DNA of 64,000 nucleotides from Closterium sp. Naga37s-1. Lineage: Eukaryota > Streptophyta > Zygnematophyceae > Desmidiales > Closteriaceae. Where the stretch lies: positions 1,116,001 through 1,180,000 of the forward strand of contig CANJKZ010000013.1 in NCBI GenBank assembly GCA_947471745.1, in the 5' to 3' direction. Every line of letters begins with the position of its first letter. Within the stretch, counting starts at the first letter, position 1. The position numbers and the translations under genes are program-made. Positions 45,201 through 57,700 of the stretch are shown here, in pieces. Below the pieces are notes generated by a model. It was not told the origin of the DNA, searched no databases, and worked only from the letters and a program-made list of their open reading frames with translations.

Positions 45201-46312
45201 CACCGACGGCCCAGGGGGACGGAGGGGGGTAAAAGAGGAAGATGAGCTGACGATAGAACTGGGGAGCAAGGAGGCGGCGGTCATGGCAAGGAAAGCATAT
45301 GGGGCCATGCCGCCAGAGTGGAGAAAGCTGATCGAGGAACCGGTGTCTGCAGAGGAGGTGGTGAAGGCGTCAGGAGTGGTGAGATACATCCTGCGTGGGC
45401 AGCCGACCAGGGTTCCATGGGCAGTGGAAGGGGTGGCAGGCAAGAACGTCACAGCAACCAGCATGTCTCTTGATGAGGAAGGGAAGCTGGGATCTCCGTC
45501 GGGGGCGGGGAAGGCGTGCTTCGAAGCATGTAGACTTCAGCCGATGGCGGTTCAGAAGGGAGTACTGATAGGGCCGGTGAGTGACCCAAAGGTGCGGCTG
45601 ATGTCCCAGTCGGGGTTTTTCGCTGGGGGAGAGCTGGTGCCGCTACGCGGAATAAGAGCTGCACTAACTAAATCGAGCGGGCGCTCCTGGAGGCAAGCGG
45701 AGTGGGAGGAAGTCTGGGGCAAGAAGATCAACTGGCAAAAGGTTATTGAGACTCGGGACTCGGCGTGTGTGTCAAGCAAGGCGAGGGATGTCTTACTCAG
45801 GGTCCACAGCATGAACCTCCAAGTCGGGGGGAGGCTGGATTTTTTCCAGAACAGGATCGCATGTGCTCACTGTGGAGAGGAGGAAACACTAGCACATTGT
45901 CTCTTCAGCTGCCCAATCATACAACCGATCATCGGCGCGCTTAAGAGATCACTGCACATGTTGAATCCGGACAGGTCGGTGAATTGTTTGGGGGACCTAC
46001 TGTTCGGGGAAGGGGGCACGGCGTCAGATTTCCCAGGAATGATGTTGACAGCGGCGGTGCTTAAGCAGGTTTGGCTGGCACGATGCAATGCAGTTTGGCG
46101 CGCAGCTCCTTTTGAGAGGAAGAAGGTGGGGAGGTGTGCTGTGCTGGACTTCATGACGCATGCGAGGGTGGTTTTGGCATCACGAGGAAGGATGGCAACG
46201 GCAGGCGAAGGGGGAAGTTTCTGGAAAGTGGACAACTGGCACCAGGTGGCAAATGACGAGAGGAAGCAGCTTCGGAGGATCTGCAGCGAGGATGGGCCAA
46301 CAAGCTGGGCGG
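42244..46312 (+). CDS. LINE ORF2: endonuclease and reverse transcriptase, 3' end interrupted
   Basis: The ATG at 42244 overlaps the ORF1 stop. APE-type endonuclease: EVNVNGLGS, VLTDTRLGED, LVVLGDLNL, TRIDRGLVS, LSDHW. RT: KGKSPRQDGLPAEFF, NYRPITLLSVMYKLI, QHGFLPGKSL, LVDFQKAYDTVSR, GVRQGCPLAPYLF, and the catalytic GYADDTSFLL at about 44312-44341. A C-terminal zinc-binding domain (CAHCGEEETLAHCLFSC) follows at about 45860-45910. No stop or shift over 1356 codons, so it was intact until the LTR element landed at 46313; the native end would be a short distance beyond 47700. No RNase H domain recognised. Confidence 0.93.
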
Positions 46313-46543
46313 TGTTGAATTATATTGCATATCCTAACTGCCTACAGCTTGCTAGTGTATTAGTTAGTTATTAGGTTCAACTGCTGGTGGTGTACCCTAT
46401 CCTCTCCCCTATCCTATATCTTGTAAACATTCCTTAGTGAATGCCCTCTTTGCCCAATTCTCTTGCCATGCTCACCCTCGACACTCACGCTTCCTAGGTA
46501 AACCCTAAGTTACTAAGTTAAGAGTTAAGAGCGTGTTCTGACA
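46313..46543 (+). repeat. TRIM 5' LTR
   Basis: 231 bp, TG...CA ends; a near-identical partner is at 47465-47695. Confidence 0.95.
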
Positions 46544-47464
46544 TGATATCAGAGAGTGGTCCCTCCTAGGACCTCGTTTTCATGGGCCCACCAAACCCGC
46601 GATCTGCCATGGCGACTTATTGTGCTGCTGGCATGGCTGCTACTGCTAGTAGCGCGAAATCCGCTGCTGGCTCGAAATCCGCTGCTTTTGCAGCACCCGT
46701 CGCGCTGCCCCCTTTTGCCTGCCCCGTCGCGCTCTGCCAGTGGCGAGCGTGCCAGCGAGGCGACGGCGGGCGCCAGCGCAAGCGCCAACGGCGGGCGCCA
46801 GCGCCAGCGCCAACGGCGGGCGCCAGCGCCAGCGCCAACGGCGGTCGCCAGCGCCAGCGCGGACGCCAGCGCCGGCGGCGGGCGCCAGCGCCAGCGCGAC
46901 GCCAGCGCCCAGCGCCAGCACTTCCGCCAGCGCCAGCGCATGGGGGGGAGGGGGATGAGGGGGTGGCGGGAGAGCTTCTGCCGCGCTAGCCACCTCCTCT
47001 CCTCTCCTCTCCTCTCCTCTCCTCTCCTCTCCTCTCCTCCTCCTCTTCTCCTCTCCTCTCCTCTCCTCTCCTCTTCTCCTCCAGCCGCATCTCCTCCTCC
47101 TCTCTCCTCTCCTCTCCTCCAGCCGCATCTCCTCCTCCACTCTCCTCTCCTACAGCCGCATCTCCTCCTCCTCTCTCCTCTCCTCCAGCCGCCTCTCCTC
47201 TGCTCTCCTCCTGTGCACCACCACCAGCTTCCTCCTCCTCACCAACAGTTGTGTTTGCTCGTAGATGGCGAGCGACCAGCATCCTTCGCCCTCCGGCTAT
47301 CCCAGCCCTCCTCCGCGCTCTCCGCACCCTCCTCCGTTCTGGCGTTCGCAGGTGCTGCCGGTCAGCCACCGCTGTTTCTGTGCCTATCCCAGCTACAGCA
47401 ACCGCTCTCCAGGCGGCCTGGTGCCAGACACCACTAGCTATAGCCATAGGCAGTTACGGGGGTG

Positions 47465-47695
47465 TGTTGAATTATATTGCATATCCTAACTGCCTACAGC
47501 TTGCTAGTGTATTAGTTAGTTATTAGGTTCAACTGCTGGTGGTGTACCCTATCCTCTCCCCTATCCTATATCTTGTAAACATTCCTTAGGGAATGCCCTC
47601 TTTGCCCAATTCTCTTGCCATGCTCACCCTCGACACTCACGCTTCCTAGGTAAACCCTAAGTTACTAAGTCAAGAGTTAAGAGCGTGTTCTGACA
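47465..47695 (+). repeat. TRIM 3' LTR
   Basis: 231 bp, preceded by a purine stretch GGGGG; followed by GGCGG. Confidence 0.95.
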
Positions 47696-48147
47696 GGCGG
47701 CTCCGTTTCTCTCTATCTGGCGCAACCCGCGCACCTTTCACCAGCCTCCGTAGTGTACCACAAGGGGGCAAAGCGATGCCTCACGAGGCGTGGCCTAGGC
47801 CCTCCAAGAAATACAGTTACGACTGCGGATGTATCTATATTCGATAATATATTTACAAAAAAAAAAAAAGAAAAAAAAATGGGGGTTAGCGAATTTTGCC
47901 ACTTTTTTAATGGGTGAGCCCACTTTGAAAATGGGTTGCGACTTCTAATAACTGGGCCGTGGCTGCTGATACGTAGCTACTTGCTCTGCTGCTCTCAGCT
48001 GTAACCTACCCATGCCACAAACGCTGCTGGAGGCAGTGCTATTGCCACCGCTAATTGTCATGATGACTGCCCCGCAGGTTTTCTAAGGCGCCTCAGAAGT
48101 CACCAACGCTGCTGGAGGCAGTGTTATTGCTACTGCTAACACCAACA

Positions 48148-51100
48148 TTACCCCTCGTGATTGTCATGATGTGACCGCCCGCCAGGCTCCCAGGAACCAC
48201 GGTCACTCCAGTCTGAGCTTGCCCGCCGAAACACCCTTTCTTTCTGCAGGAGAGTGGGTTCAGGCAATGGCACAGACTCTTCCAATTGTGATGGTAACCC
48301 CCTCTGCGAGTCCGGTGCAACATCCCCCTGTGCATCAAATGCTGCAATCCCTTGGGCATTGAACTCCGCACTCTCCTGTGCACCCGCGGATGCCGCAGCC
48401 CCGCGGTTATTGTAACAAGACCGCTCAGCCGCCTCCAAGCCCTTGTTGCCGTCCAAGCTTGTATGGCGGCGGTCCAAGCCTGTGCGGTCACTGAAGTCAG
48501 TTCGGTCACTGAAATCAGTGCTGGCGCGTCGAAACGCCCTCTCCTTGTGCCGGGCAGCAGACCCTGGCGATGGCGGCGGTCTGTGCCCTTCAAATCGCGC
48601 TTCCACTCCTGCACCCCTCCTCTGCTGCTGCTGCTGCTGCTGCTGCATGGGGCTGTCATGAGCCCAGTCCACGCTGTGCCTTGCAATCCTAGCAGGATTT
48701 CTGGAGGGCACGGGTTCATTCTGCCAGTATGCCCTGCTGCTGCTGCTGTCACTGCTGGCAATGTCGCTGCTGCTACTGCCACTGCCACCAATGTTGCTGC
48801 TTTTGCTACTGCTACTGCTACCGCCAACACTGCTGCGGCTGCTGCTGCTGCTGCTGCCGCCTTCGCTGTCTGCTACACAAAATCTCTGGCAAGGCTCTGC
48901 GCTCAACTCGTCCACCTCAATCTCACTCACAGGCAGCAGGCCGCTGCCACGGCCATGTGTTTTCTGCCCCTGAGAACTGTACACGAGCTGATTGCTTGGC
49001 CCGTGACTGTACTGAAGGTGACTGTCTGGGGTGTGATTGTGTGTAAGGCTTGAGGAGCGAGGAGCATGGGGCGAGCAGTGAGGCAGGAGGTCACTGGCAC
49101 ACCCAATAGAGAGGCTCTGCTTGCGAGCACTCCCCGTTCTCCCACCCCCGATAACTGCTCTCCCCATCCCCGCCGTCCCCATCGCCCCGTCATGTGATGC
49201 CGCCCCCACCCCCTCTCTTTCATGCCCTGACAGTGTTCCCTCTGCCTGAGGTGCTCCATTCACCCCCAGTGCAGATCTAGACTCTGCAGACCCTGCTTCC
49301 GATGCCACTGCAGGTGCGATTTGCAGCGGGTCGAGTCCAGCCTCCCCGTCAACCCTCCTGCCTGCCTGTGCGTCCCCTACCCCTCCTCCCCCTTCTCGCC
49401 CCTCCCCTGCGCGCCCTTCCCGTGCTGACATGGATCGGGTGAGTCCTCTCTCCCACCCCGCCCCTCGGCCAGCACTAGGAGCAATTGCAGCAGCAGCACC
49501 AACAAAACTAGGTCTAGCAGCAGGAGAGGCAGCAGCGGTGGCAGGGGTGGCAGTGTCAAAGCTAGCACTAGCTGCGCGGTTGTGCCGTGCGCTTGGTTCC
49601 AGCCACTCTGAACCTGCCTTCACCAAAACCCTTCTATTTGCATCAGCAGGACCACCAGAAGCAGTGGTGGCAGGGGTGGCAGGGGTGGCAGTGTCAAAGC
49701 TAGCACTAGCTGCTCGGTAGTGTTGCCCTCTGGGCTCCAGCCATTCAGAAGCTGCCTTCACCACAACCCTTCTACCTGCACCAGCGGGACCAGCAGCAGT
49801 AGCAGCAACAGCACCAGAAGCAGTGGTGGCAGGGGTGGCAGTGTCAAAGCTAGCACTAGCTGCTCGGTAGTGTTGCCCTCTGGGCTCCAGCCATTCAGAA
49901 GCTGCGTTCACCACAACCCTTCTACCTGCCCCAGCGGGACCAGCAGCAGTAGCAGCAACAGCGCCAGAAGCAACAGCGGTGGCAGGGGTGGCAGTGTCAA
50001 AGCTAGCACTAGCTGCACGGTAGTGTCGCCCTCTGGGATCCAGCCACTCCGAAGCTGCCTTCACCACGACCCTTCCTTGCTCTCCTGCTGCTGCCCTCCC
50101 TCTTCCTGTCGCTGGTAACCGCACACTCTGTAACGGTATGGCACCATCTGACCGTGCCGCTGGTAACCGCGGGCTCTGTAACTGTATGCCGTCATGGGGC
50201 ATGTGCCTAGGCGATTGCTGGATTTCTGAGGTTATGCTCCCTTGTGCCCTTGCTGCTGGTAACCAGGGGCTCTGTAACGGTATAGCCCCCTGAGATCTAG
50301 ATGCTGGTAACAGGGAGATCTGTAATGGTATGGCCCCATGTGACCTAGCTGCCAGTAACCGGGAGCTCTGTAACGGTATGCTCCCCCGCGACCTACCTGT
50401 TGGTGACTGGGGGGGTTGTAACGGAATAGCCCCCTGTGACCTAGGTGCTGCTGGTAACCGAGAGATTTGTAACGGTATTGCCCCTTGTGACCTACCTGGT
50501 GATTGGGGGGATTGCAACGGAATAGCCCCCTGTAACCTAGCTGCCTGTAACCGTGAGTTCTGTGAGGATATTGCTCCTTGTGACCTACCTAATGGTGACT
50601 GGGGGGTTTGCAACGGAATAGCCCCCTGTGACCTAGATGCTGCTGGTAACTGGGAGCTCTGTAACAGTATGGCCCCCTGTGACCTAGCTGCCTGTAACCG
50701 GGAACTTTGTAACGGTATCGCTCCCTGTGACCTAGCTGATGGTGACTGGGGGGGCTGTAAGGGAAAAGCCCCTTGTGAACTAGATGCTACTGGTAACCGG
50801 TGGTGGCTCTGTAACGGTATGGCACCATGAGATTCTGCTCGCCTATGGTATGGCCCTGGGAATGGTGCAGAGGCAGCAGTGACAGTGGCAGCAGTGACAG
50901 TGGCAGCTAATGAGGCAGCAGCAAGAGGCCTGGGACCAGCATCAGGGGCAGGGCTGGCAGCACCACTGGCAGCACCGAGAGCAGTAGCAACAACAGCACC
51001 AGCACCAACACCAGAAGCAGCACCAGCACCAACAGCATGAGCAGCAGAAGGGCCGTTGACTGCATGCTGCGGCAAAATGTTTCCCTTCAGCACAAACGCG

Positions 51101-53333
51101 CCCTCTCCTCTCCCTCCTCTCGCCCCTCTCCCTCCTCTCCCGCCACTCCCGCCGTTCACCCCTCCAGCACAACCACCACTCCCTTCCACCCAACCCCCCG
51201 CTCCTGCTTCTACAGAAGTCCCTACCCTTCTTCCTCCCCCTTTTCCAGCAGCCATTCCGCTCCCCGTCCCCCCTCTGCCCCCTCCTCTCCTCCCGCCACC
51301 AACAGCCATGGATCGTGCCCCTGCTGCTGCCATTCGCCACCTCTCGCCTGCCTGTGCACCACTGTTGCATGCGCCATTGCTGTGTGCGCCTACCTGTCCG
51401 CCCCCAGTGAGTGTGCCCCCACTGTGCGCGCCCCCAGTGAGTGTGCCCCCACTGTGCGCGGCACTGATATGTGACCGAGTGGAAGAGGAGGAGGCGGAAG
51501 GGAGAGGGGCGGACGGGTGAGGGCTAGCAGAGGGAGCGACCCTGTGGGCAGAGCGACGGCCTGTGGAGCTGCGCCTTGTGAGGGCTGGAGGGTTCCCCAA
51601 TGAGGCTGCCTCATCACCTGGCCTGTCTGCTGCTGCCCCCACTGCCCCTGCTTCTGCTCCTGCTCCTGCTGCCGCTGCATGTGTTGCGACAGGTGAGTCG
51701 GCAGCAGCACGAGTGCAGGAGGGTGCAGAGCCTGGTCTGGGAACAGGGGCCGTGTCTGTTAGTGGAAGTGTGTAAGGACGTGCGGAGGTATCAGGCGGTG
51801 AGGAGCTAGGAGCGGGTGAGAGCATGGGATTGGGTGCGAGTGTGGGTGTGGGAGTGAGTGTGGGATTGGGAGTGAGTGTGGGTGTGGGATTGAGTGTGGG
51901 TGTTGATGTGGGTTTGAGAGTGGGAGTGAGTGTGGGGGTAATTGTGGGTGCTTCTGCTGCTGCACTAGGTTCGGTGTGTGCTGCGTACTCGGGTATGGAT
52001 GAGAGGGGGAGTTCACTGGGAGAGAACGGCTGAGAAAGCACGTACAGCTCAGCCCATGCCACGTGGGTCTCATCCAGCACCTTTGCCACCTCATCAGGGT
52101 CCACGGTGGCCTGCATTGCCACGTCAGGATGGCCTGAGAGCAGCCACGTGTCAGCTGTTTCCAGCCAAGCACAGATACGTTGAAGCACAGACATGAGCGC
52201 GCTCCCGTCCAGCTCAGACGGTGCTGACTCAGCGCTGACGTCAGACACAACTAGGCGGTATGCTACGGATAGTGTGAGGGGATTGGGAATGGCCACGACT
52301 GCATGTGCACGCACCTGGTAGGAGGGGGGATGTGAGGGGGGGCGTGTGGGGATGAGGGGGGAGAACCAGGTGGGGCAGAAGGCAGAGGCAAGGCAGTGCA
52401 GCGGGGTAAGGCAGCAGGTGGGAAGGGAGGATAGGGACGTGGAGGGATATTGGGGAATACGGATTGGGTATGGCAATGACTACATGTAGACCCACCTGGT
52501 GGGAGGTGCAGGGCAGAAGCACTGCGTGGTGGGTTTGGCAACAGAGGAGGGCAGAGAACAAGAAAGAAAAAGGGGGAGGACAAGAAAGCGACAATAATCG
52601 AGTCGCTCGGTCAGAAGCCGCATCGCACCTCATATGTACAAGTGCTAAAAAAGAAAGGGCTTCGCACCTCATAAATATCTCCAGCTGAGTGCAGAGACGG
52701 CGCAATGTCTACCGCTTCCACAGGCAGCAACACGTCAGCATCTGAGAGCGACGCCGCTGACGAGGCAGCGGCGGTCTGCGGCAGCACTCCGCAGTTCCAG
52801 GGGAAATCCACCACCGTGAAGCCTCCCGCGTCATCATTCCACCCAGCAGCGACAGAGTCTGCAGCGGTAGAGTCAGCAGCAACGGGAGAGCCAGCAGCGG
52901 TAGATCCATTGGTATTGCCGAAGCAGCTGGCGACGATCTGACCGTCCATTGGCGAGATTACGTGCATGCGACGCCTGCCTGCAGGATTCGTGCAAATCAT
53001 TCGAAACGACGTCGCGGACGTCGCAGAGCTCGATTCCAGCGAATCAGAGTGCGGGTGCGCATTTAACGAAGGGTCCTCATCGTCGGCTGGATAGAGAGGG
53101 ACGTCGTGCCATGGCGACACCCTCACTCCTTGAAACAGCACTGGTATCATGGAGACGGACGGCGGCGATGCAGGGATGAGAGGACCTGTATTGGAAACGG
53201 ACGGCACCGGTTCGTCGTTCCAGTCGCCTTTGTCGTTGCCGTCCGTTCGAAGGTCGCCATCCATTTGACTGTCGCGGTCGACCTGACGCTGGCCGGGTAC
53301 TGACGGACTGACGTGGCGCTTCTGATCTTCCAT
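48148..53333 (-). CDS. Degenerate inorganic-pyrophosphatase-like protein with long low-complexity tail
   Basis: Exon 1 53333-52668 and exon 2 52314-48148, phase 0, about 1610 residues. Similarity to plastid-type soluble pyrophosphatase is seen in order: VSPWHDVPLY, FPWNCGVLPQTA, then (exon 2) VLQRICAWLE and DEVAKVLDETHVAWAEL. The metal-binding DxDPxD loop expected after LPQT is replaced by SDADVLLPVEAVDIAP, and the later Asp/Lys block is not recognisable, so catalysis is unlikely. The assignment is my inference from short motifs. The remaining 1200 or so residues are Ser/Ala/Thr-rich with four repeats of a VVVKAASEW..P.G.HYRAAS type (about 49540-50090), many SQGAIPLQS units (50100-50830) and kinase-like RRAS sites near the C-terminus. 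Expected location unknown. Confidence 0.6.
49540..50090 (-). repeat. Four coding repeats, roughly 150 bp each
   Basis: Units encode RRV.VKA.SEWL.P...H.RAASASFDTATPAT plus an Ala/Gly linker of varying length, all in frame in the pyrophosphatase-like gene. Confidence 0.85.
50100..50830 (-). repeat. Coding minisatellite (SQGAIPLQ type)
   Basis: Ten or more in-frame units around GAIPLQSxRLPAA or GAIPLQxPQSP, diverged from each other. Confidence 0.85.
52470..52510 (-). repeat. Shadow copy of pyrophosphatase-like exon 2 start with acceptor
   Basis: Reverse strand CCCACCAG then GTGGGTCTACATGTAGTCAT mirrors the real CTACCAG/GTGCGTGCACATGCAGTCGT at 52314. A mini-copy of the exon 1 donor (ATATGAG/GTGCGATG) lies at 52621-52640. 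Confidence 0.8.
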
Positions 53334-54782
53334 GCCAGCTGACGTGCTTAACTCGGTCAGTCAGTAGAGCTGTGTATTTCGCGAGTCACCACTGCCAGAA
53401 CGGCCTGGTATAGCCTATGCCACGCTTCATTCGTCGCCACTCCATTCATCACCATTCCATTCATCGCCTTCCATTCGCCGCCACTCCATTTGTCGCCATT
53501 CTTCGCATGGGCCGAAGGGAACTCGAAGATCCTTCGCATGAGAGCTAGTGGACTGGTCTTGGCTTCAGGTCTTCTTTGCTTTGAGTATTGTCTCAGTCAT
53601 TTGAAACTGACGCAATACTCAGTTGAGGGCAATTTCAGAGACTCCATTCAGGGTTTAGCTGTACAGTACAAACATTTGGCGGCAATTCTGTTTCGAGTAC
53701 AAAGTTTGGCGGCAATCCCTAGGGATTGACCTGATATCGTCTTGCCACCGCACTGTATCCATGCTATACCAGACCAGACCCTATACAGCCGCGTCCGAAC
53801 CTATTAAAATACGACCCTTCGAACGAGCAACTGAAACATTTGTTGGCCTGCTTGGGCTGCCTGCTTCGTGTGCTGTGGTGATTGTGCTTATAACGATAAT
53901 GACTTTATGCTCTTCATGGTGTGTTTCCCACAAATATATAAAACAATATGCTTAAGCTCAAGTAACCACATTTGAAAGCCACTCATAAAAATCGCTAGAA
54001 AGGATTGCGCAATAAAGCGCTTGTCTTTACAGTCTCGTACTTTTACATTCATAAGTGCTCGAACACTTGCTGTAACAGGCCACCAGAAGGGGCCTCCATG
54101 TGGGACGGGCATAGGAGCCACTTATGAAAGCAAAAGCAGGAGGTGATGAAAAGATGGGCTGCCCGTTTTCAGGACCGGGCTAGCAATAAATCCCACCTTG
54201 AAGAGAGTGGGTAAGCAAAAAGGAAAAGAGAGAATAGAGAGTGGTGGAGGGGTGAGATGACCTGGTGACAGGAGGAGGAAGGAAAAGGAGAGGGTAAGAG
54301 AGAGGTTAGAGAAGAGAAATGGTGGAAGCGTGTATTTGTGTGCATGGAAAAGGGAGGGTTGCGAGGGAATCCAGTCCAGAGGTGTGTGTATGACCCCCCG
54401 ATGTTGATCAGTGGAGCTTGTAAGTTCCCCCTCTCCCCCTCTCCCTCCCTCCCCCTCTCCCACCCCCCCAAAGAATAACAGCTGAACCGTCTACGTCGCT
54501 CCATGAAGCATGAAGGCCCTGACTTTCCCCCAATCACAATGCAGCCAGCAGTCTCCTCCCCTCTGGACTGCAATATTCCAATCGCTGGAGTGCAGGCATC
54601 TGGGACCACAACAGAACAGAGCAGAAGCACGACAGTGCCCCACAAACCCACCCACCCACGGTTGACGCAGCAGCAGCAGCAGCAGCCGCAGTAGGAGGAC
54701 GGATAGCAGAAGCAGCGGTAGCAGCAGCCTTTGAAGAAAAGCATCTCTGAGAGTGTTCACCATGGAGATCCTCCCTGGCCCC
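53334..54782. other. Spacer between two minus-strand genes
   Basis: Promoter side of the pyrophosphatase-like gene and 3' flank of the PDZ-like gene. Short CCATTCATCGCC-type repeats lie at about 53425-53500 and a CAG run at about 54669. No gene recognised. Confidence 0.55.
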
Positions 54783-57700
54783 TCACAGGGCAAACGTGAG
54801 GCGCAGCGGGATGGACGGCAGATGCGCCTGCAGCACCAGCTGCTCCTGTAGCGCCTCCACGTCAGCACAGTCTATCTGCCCATTGGCTATCACCGACGGC
54901 AGCAGCACCTGTCCCTGCAGCCGCGACAGCAGCAGCAGCCGTTTCTTCGCCCGTGCCATCCTCAGCAGCATGGCCACTCCTCCCTTTTCAGCCGGACTGC
55001 CCCCCCTCACCCCCACCACATGCACCACACCCTCGAGGGTTTGTTCCAGAAGTAACCCCCAATCGGGAGGGCACGCCGCGTTATTTACCCCGCCGGAAGC
55101 CAGCACCAGGGTAAGTTCCACCTCGGAATCTGGGACCAGCCAGAGCCGGACGGCGCGGAGGACGGAGATATGATCCCCGCGCTGCTCGTCGTTTGTCTTT
55201 ACTGTCCACTTGCCGTACTGCGCCATCTTGGCGAGCTTGTCGCCGTCCATGCCGCCCAGCCGCACCGGCAGGACTTCGGTCTGAGCGTTCATCAGCTCGA
55301 GTGCTGCTCCGCTGGCGCGCACTGAGGCGAACCAACGCAGGGCACGCTGGAGGGAGCGAGAGAGAGGGGTTCAGGAGTGGGAGGAGATGGGAAGGGAGAT
55401 GAGAGGTCTGAAGGGGAGAAGAAAGTTTGGTTGTATCAGAGCAAAGACTCGTTGCAACAGAAACACAACAGCTGCAATGCTCCAAGCCATATCCTGCAAC
55501 TCTGATAGACCGGCTTAGAACAAAAGAACGCTCTCAGATAGAAGCAGGCAACAAGAACCAAAGCACGCTTATACAACCGTCGCAATCACTTGCATCGATA
55601 GTGTGGTTGACATCAAAGAATCGACGGCTCTCCTTCTTCCCTCCGCTCTCGGCTGGCATGATCAGAATGGTGAACAGCGACGCCGGCCCGCTGCCGCCCA
55701 GACCCTTGCTGCTGCCGCCCGAGTCGTCCTTATCTGCCGCCTCAGCGATGCAATGCCGCCGCACCTTTAGCACAGGGCCCGGCGTTGCATGCGAAGGCAG
55801 GTTCGGGGCGGCAGGTAGGAAGGCAGGTAGGCAGCCGGAGTGGAGAAAGGTAGGCAAGCCTGCTGGGAGAGAGTCTGTGCAAGTATCACCATCTGTCGCA
55901 ATGCTGCTGGCCATGGCTGCCTGCATGCCTCCTGCCTGCATGCCTGATGCGTGGCCCCGCCACAGCCTGGCTTCAGGCGCTGTCACTGCCCTCCCTGCCC
56001 ACAACCTTTCCTGCATCTCCGCCGCTTCCGTTACTGCAGCAGTTCCGGCAGCAGCGGCGTCGGTCGCGGGGATAGTGGAAGCAGCAGGGCTGGTGGTGTG
56101 ATGGGTGGGAGAGCTCGGCCTGGTCCGCGCTCCCATGTCACGTGCTTCTTCGCGCGTCGAATCAGCAACACACGCGTCAGAACTGCCAGCACCAGCGCCA
56201 GCAACAGCGTCGTCTGCTCTCTCACGCCAGTACTCATCCTCTCCCTCCTCTTCTTGAATGCATGTCTCTCCTTCCCACCTACCCCAGCCTGCTACGCTAC
56301 TGCCTTCCCCAGAAACCGGCACTTTAGAGTACAGGTGCGGCAGCACGACCCGCGGCTCGGCTGCTGACGTGGCGGCTGTCGTACTCCGTGTTCCATAGGA
56401 GGCGCCCGTGTCGCTGGCAGTAATATAACTCGACTCGTGGGTGGCAGGTGTGTCGGCAGGTTCAATCTCGTTGTGACGCGAATTGGAAGAAGGTTCGCCA
56501 GAAATTCGGGCATCCCTAAGCATATCAGGACCATCCCTCTTCATCCGCTCATCTCCGCCGCGACCGCCATCCTGCGCGCCAACGTCCCCCCTCTCCGCTG
56601 GGAGCACCGCATGCGCCAGAAGCGGTGCTCTGACCCCTTCCGCCTCCTCCACTCCATCTCTTGCGCGCGCCCATCCCATCCGTAGCCGCGCAATTCCTTC
56701 CGCCAGCTTCCCCCCAGCCTCGCGCGCCGGCAGGGAGTCTTCCGCCCCTTCACTATCTTCCGCCTCTTCCCCATCCCCCACGCCGCCTGCGAAACAACAG
56801 CCGATTCCCGCCGCACGGCGAGCCCGGACGCTAGCAGCGGGTAACTTGGGAGTATAAGTCATTGCCGCGTCTGTTGCGCTGCTCCTTGTTGCGCTGCTCT
56901 TCCTTCTCCACTGGCCTAGGCTTGTTATTCCGCAGCGCGCCGTACGCTTTAATCCGCTCTAGTCGCAGAATGCTCTCCTCCGTCCACGCTGCAAGCGGCG
57001 CGAACAGCGCGTGCCGGCCCTTGGACAAAATGACGCCTTCTAGAAGGTTCTCGCCGGCGTCGTAACTGCAATCAGTTTCAAAAGTGCCGGCTAGCCGGTA
57101 GCTGGCCGCTCCAAAGCTTGCGGTGGTGTCGTCGTAACTGCCGTCGAAACTGACGTCTCCTTGTGCGGCTTCTGCAGCGGCTTCAGCAGCTGCGGCTTCT
57201 GCTGCCGCTGCCGGAGTGACTCGAGCCAAGATGTCGAGGCGGCTGAAACAAAGCATACGGACGAACAAGAGTGGAAAGAGCGAGCGCGGTGAGATTTGGT
57301 GCGACATGGAGTTGGAAGGAGAGAGCTACAAGGAGGTAGAGGAAAGGATGGGAGACGTAAAGAGCGCGTGGGAGAGGGAAGCGAGAATGGTGCGAGAGGA
57401 GGTCGGACGGATGTGAGCCGGAGATGAGACGGAGGTGAGACGGAGGGAAGACGGAGGGAAGACGGGGGAAGGATGAGGAAAGACGTGGCTGCCAGACTGC
57501 TGTAAAATCAAGTGCAAGATCCAAGACCAATCATAACATATGCTGAACGAACCATGAGGGCAGCAAACCATGAGGGCAGCAAACATCGACTTCTTGGCCT
57601 ACTTGCGAATAATCGAGAGCCTCTTGAGTCCACGTGGCCTCAGGATCGCTGTTTCTCACCTATTCCCGCGAAGCACTTGAAGCGGCACGCGATTCTGCTT

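Larger units (their letters stand above)
46313..47695 (+). mobile_element. Non-autonomous LTR element (TRIM/LARD-like) in LINE ORF2
   Basis: 231-bp LTRs at 46313-46543 and 47465-47695, starting TGTTGAAT and ending TTCTGACA, differing at about two positions. The target duplication GGCGG is at 46308-46312 and 47696-47700. TGATATCAGAG right after the 5' LTR is a copia-type primer site. The 921-bp interior holds GCCAGCGCCAGCGC and CTCTCCTC repeats and no recognisable gag or pol. Confidence 0.95.
33122..47878 (+). mobile_element. Full-length LINE with two nested insertions
   Basis: Flanked by the 11-bp duplication ATGGGGGTTAG (33111-33121 and 47879-47889). It ends in an A-rich tail at 47856-47878. 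Contains a roughly 510-bp 5' leader, ORF1, ORF2 and a short 3' part after 47700. Subtracting the copia element (with one duplication copy) and the TRIM leaves about 6.4 kb, normal for an intact plant-type LINE. Inserted in the spacer between the hydrolase and the pyrophosphatase-like gene. Confidence 0.93.

Noticed and set aside
46556..47437. 293-codon open frame inside the TRIM
   Set aside because: Made of GCCAGC and CTCTCC repeats, no gag, protease, integrase or RT motif.
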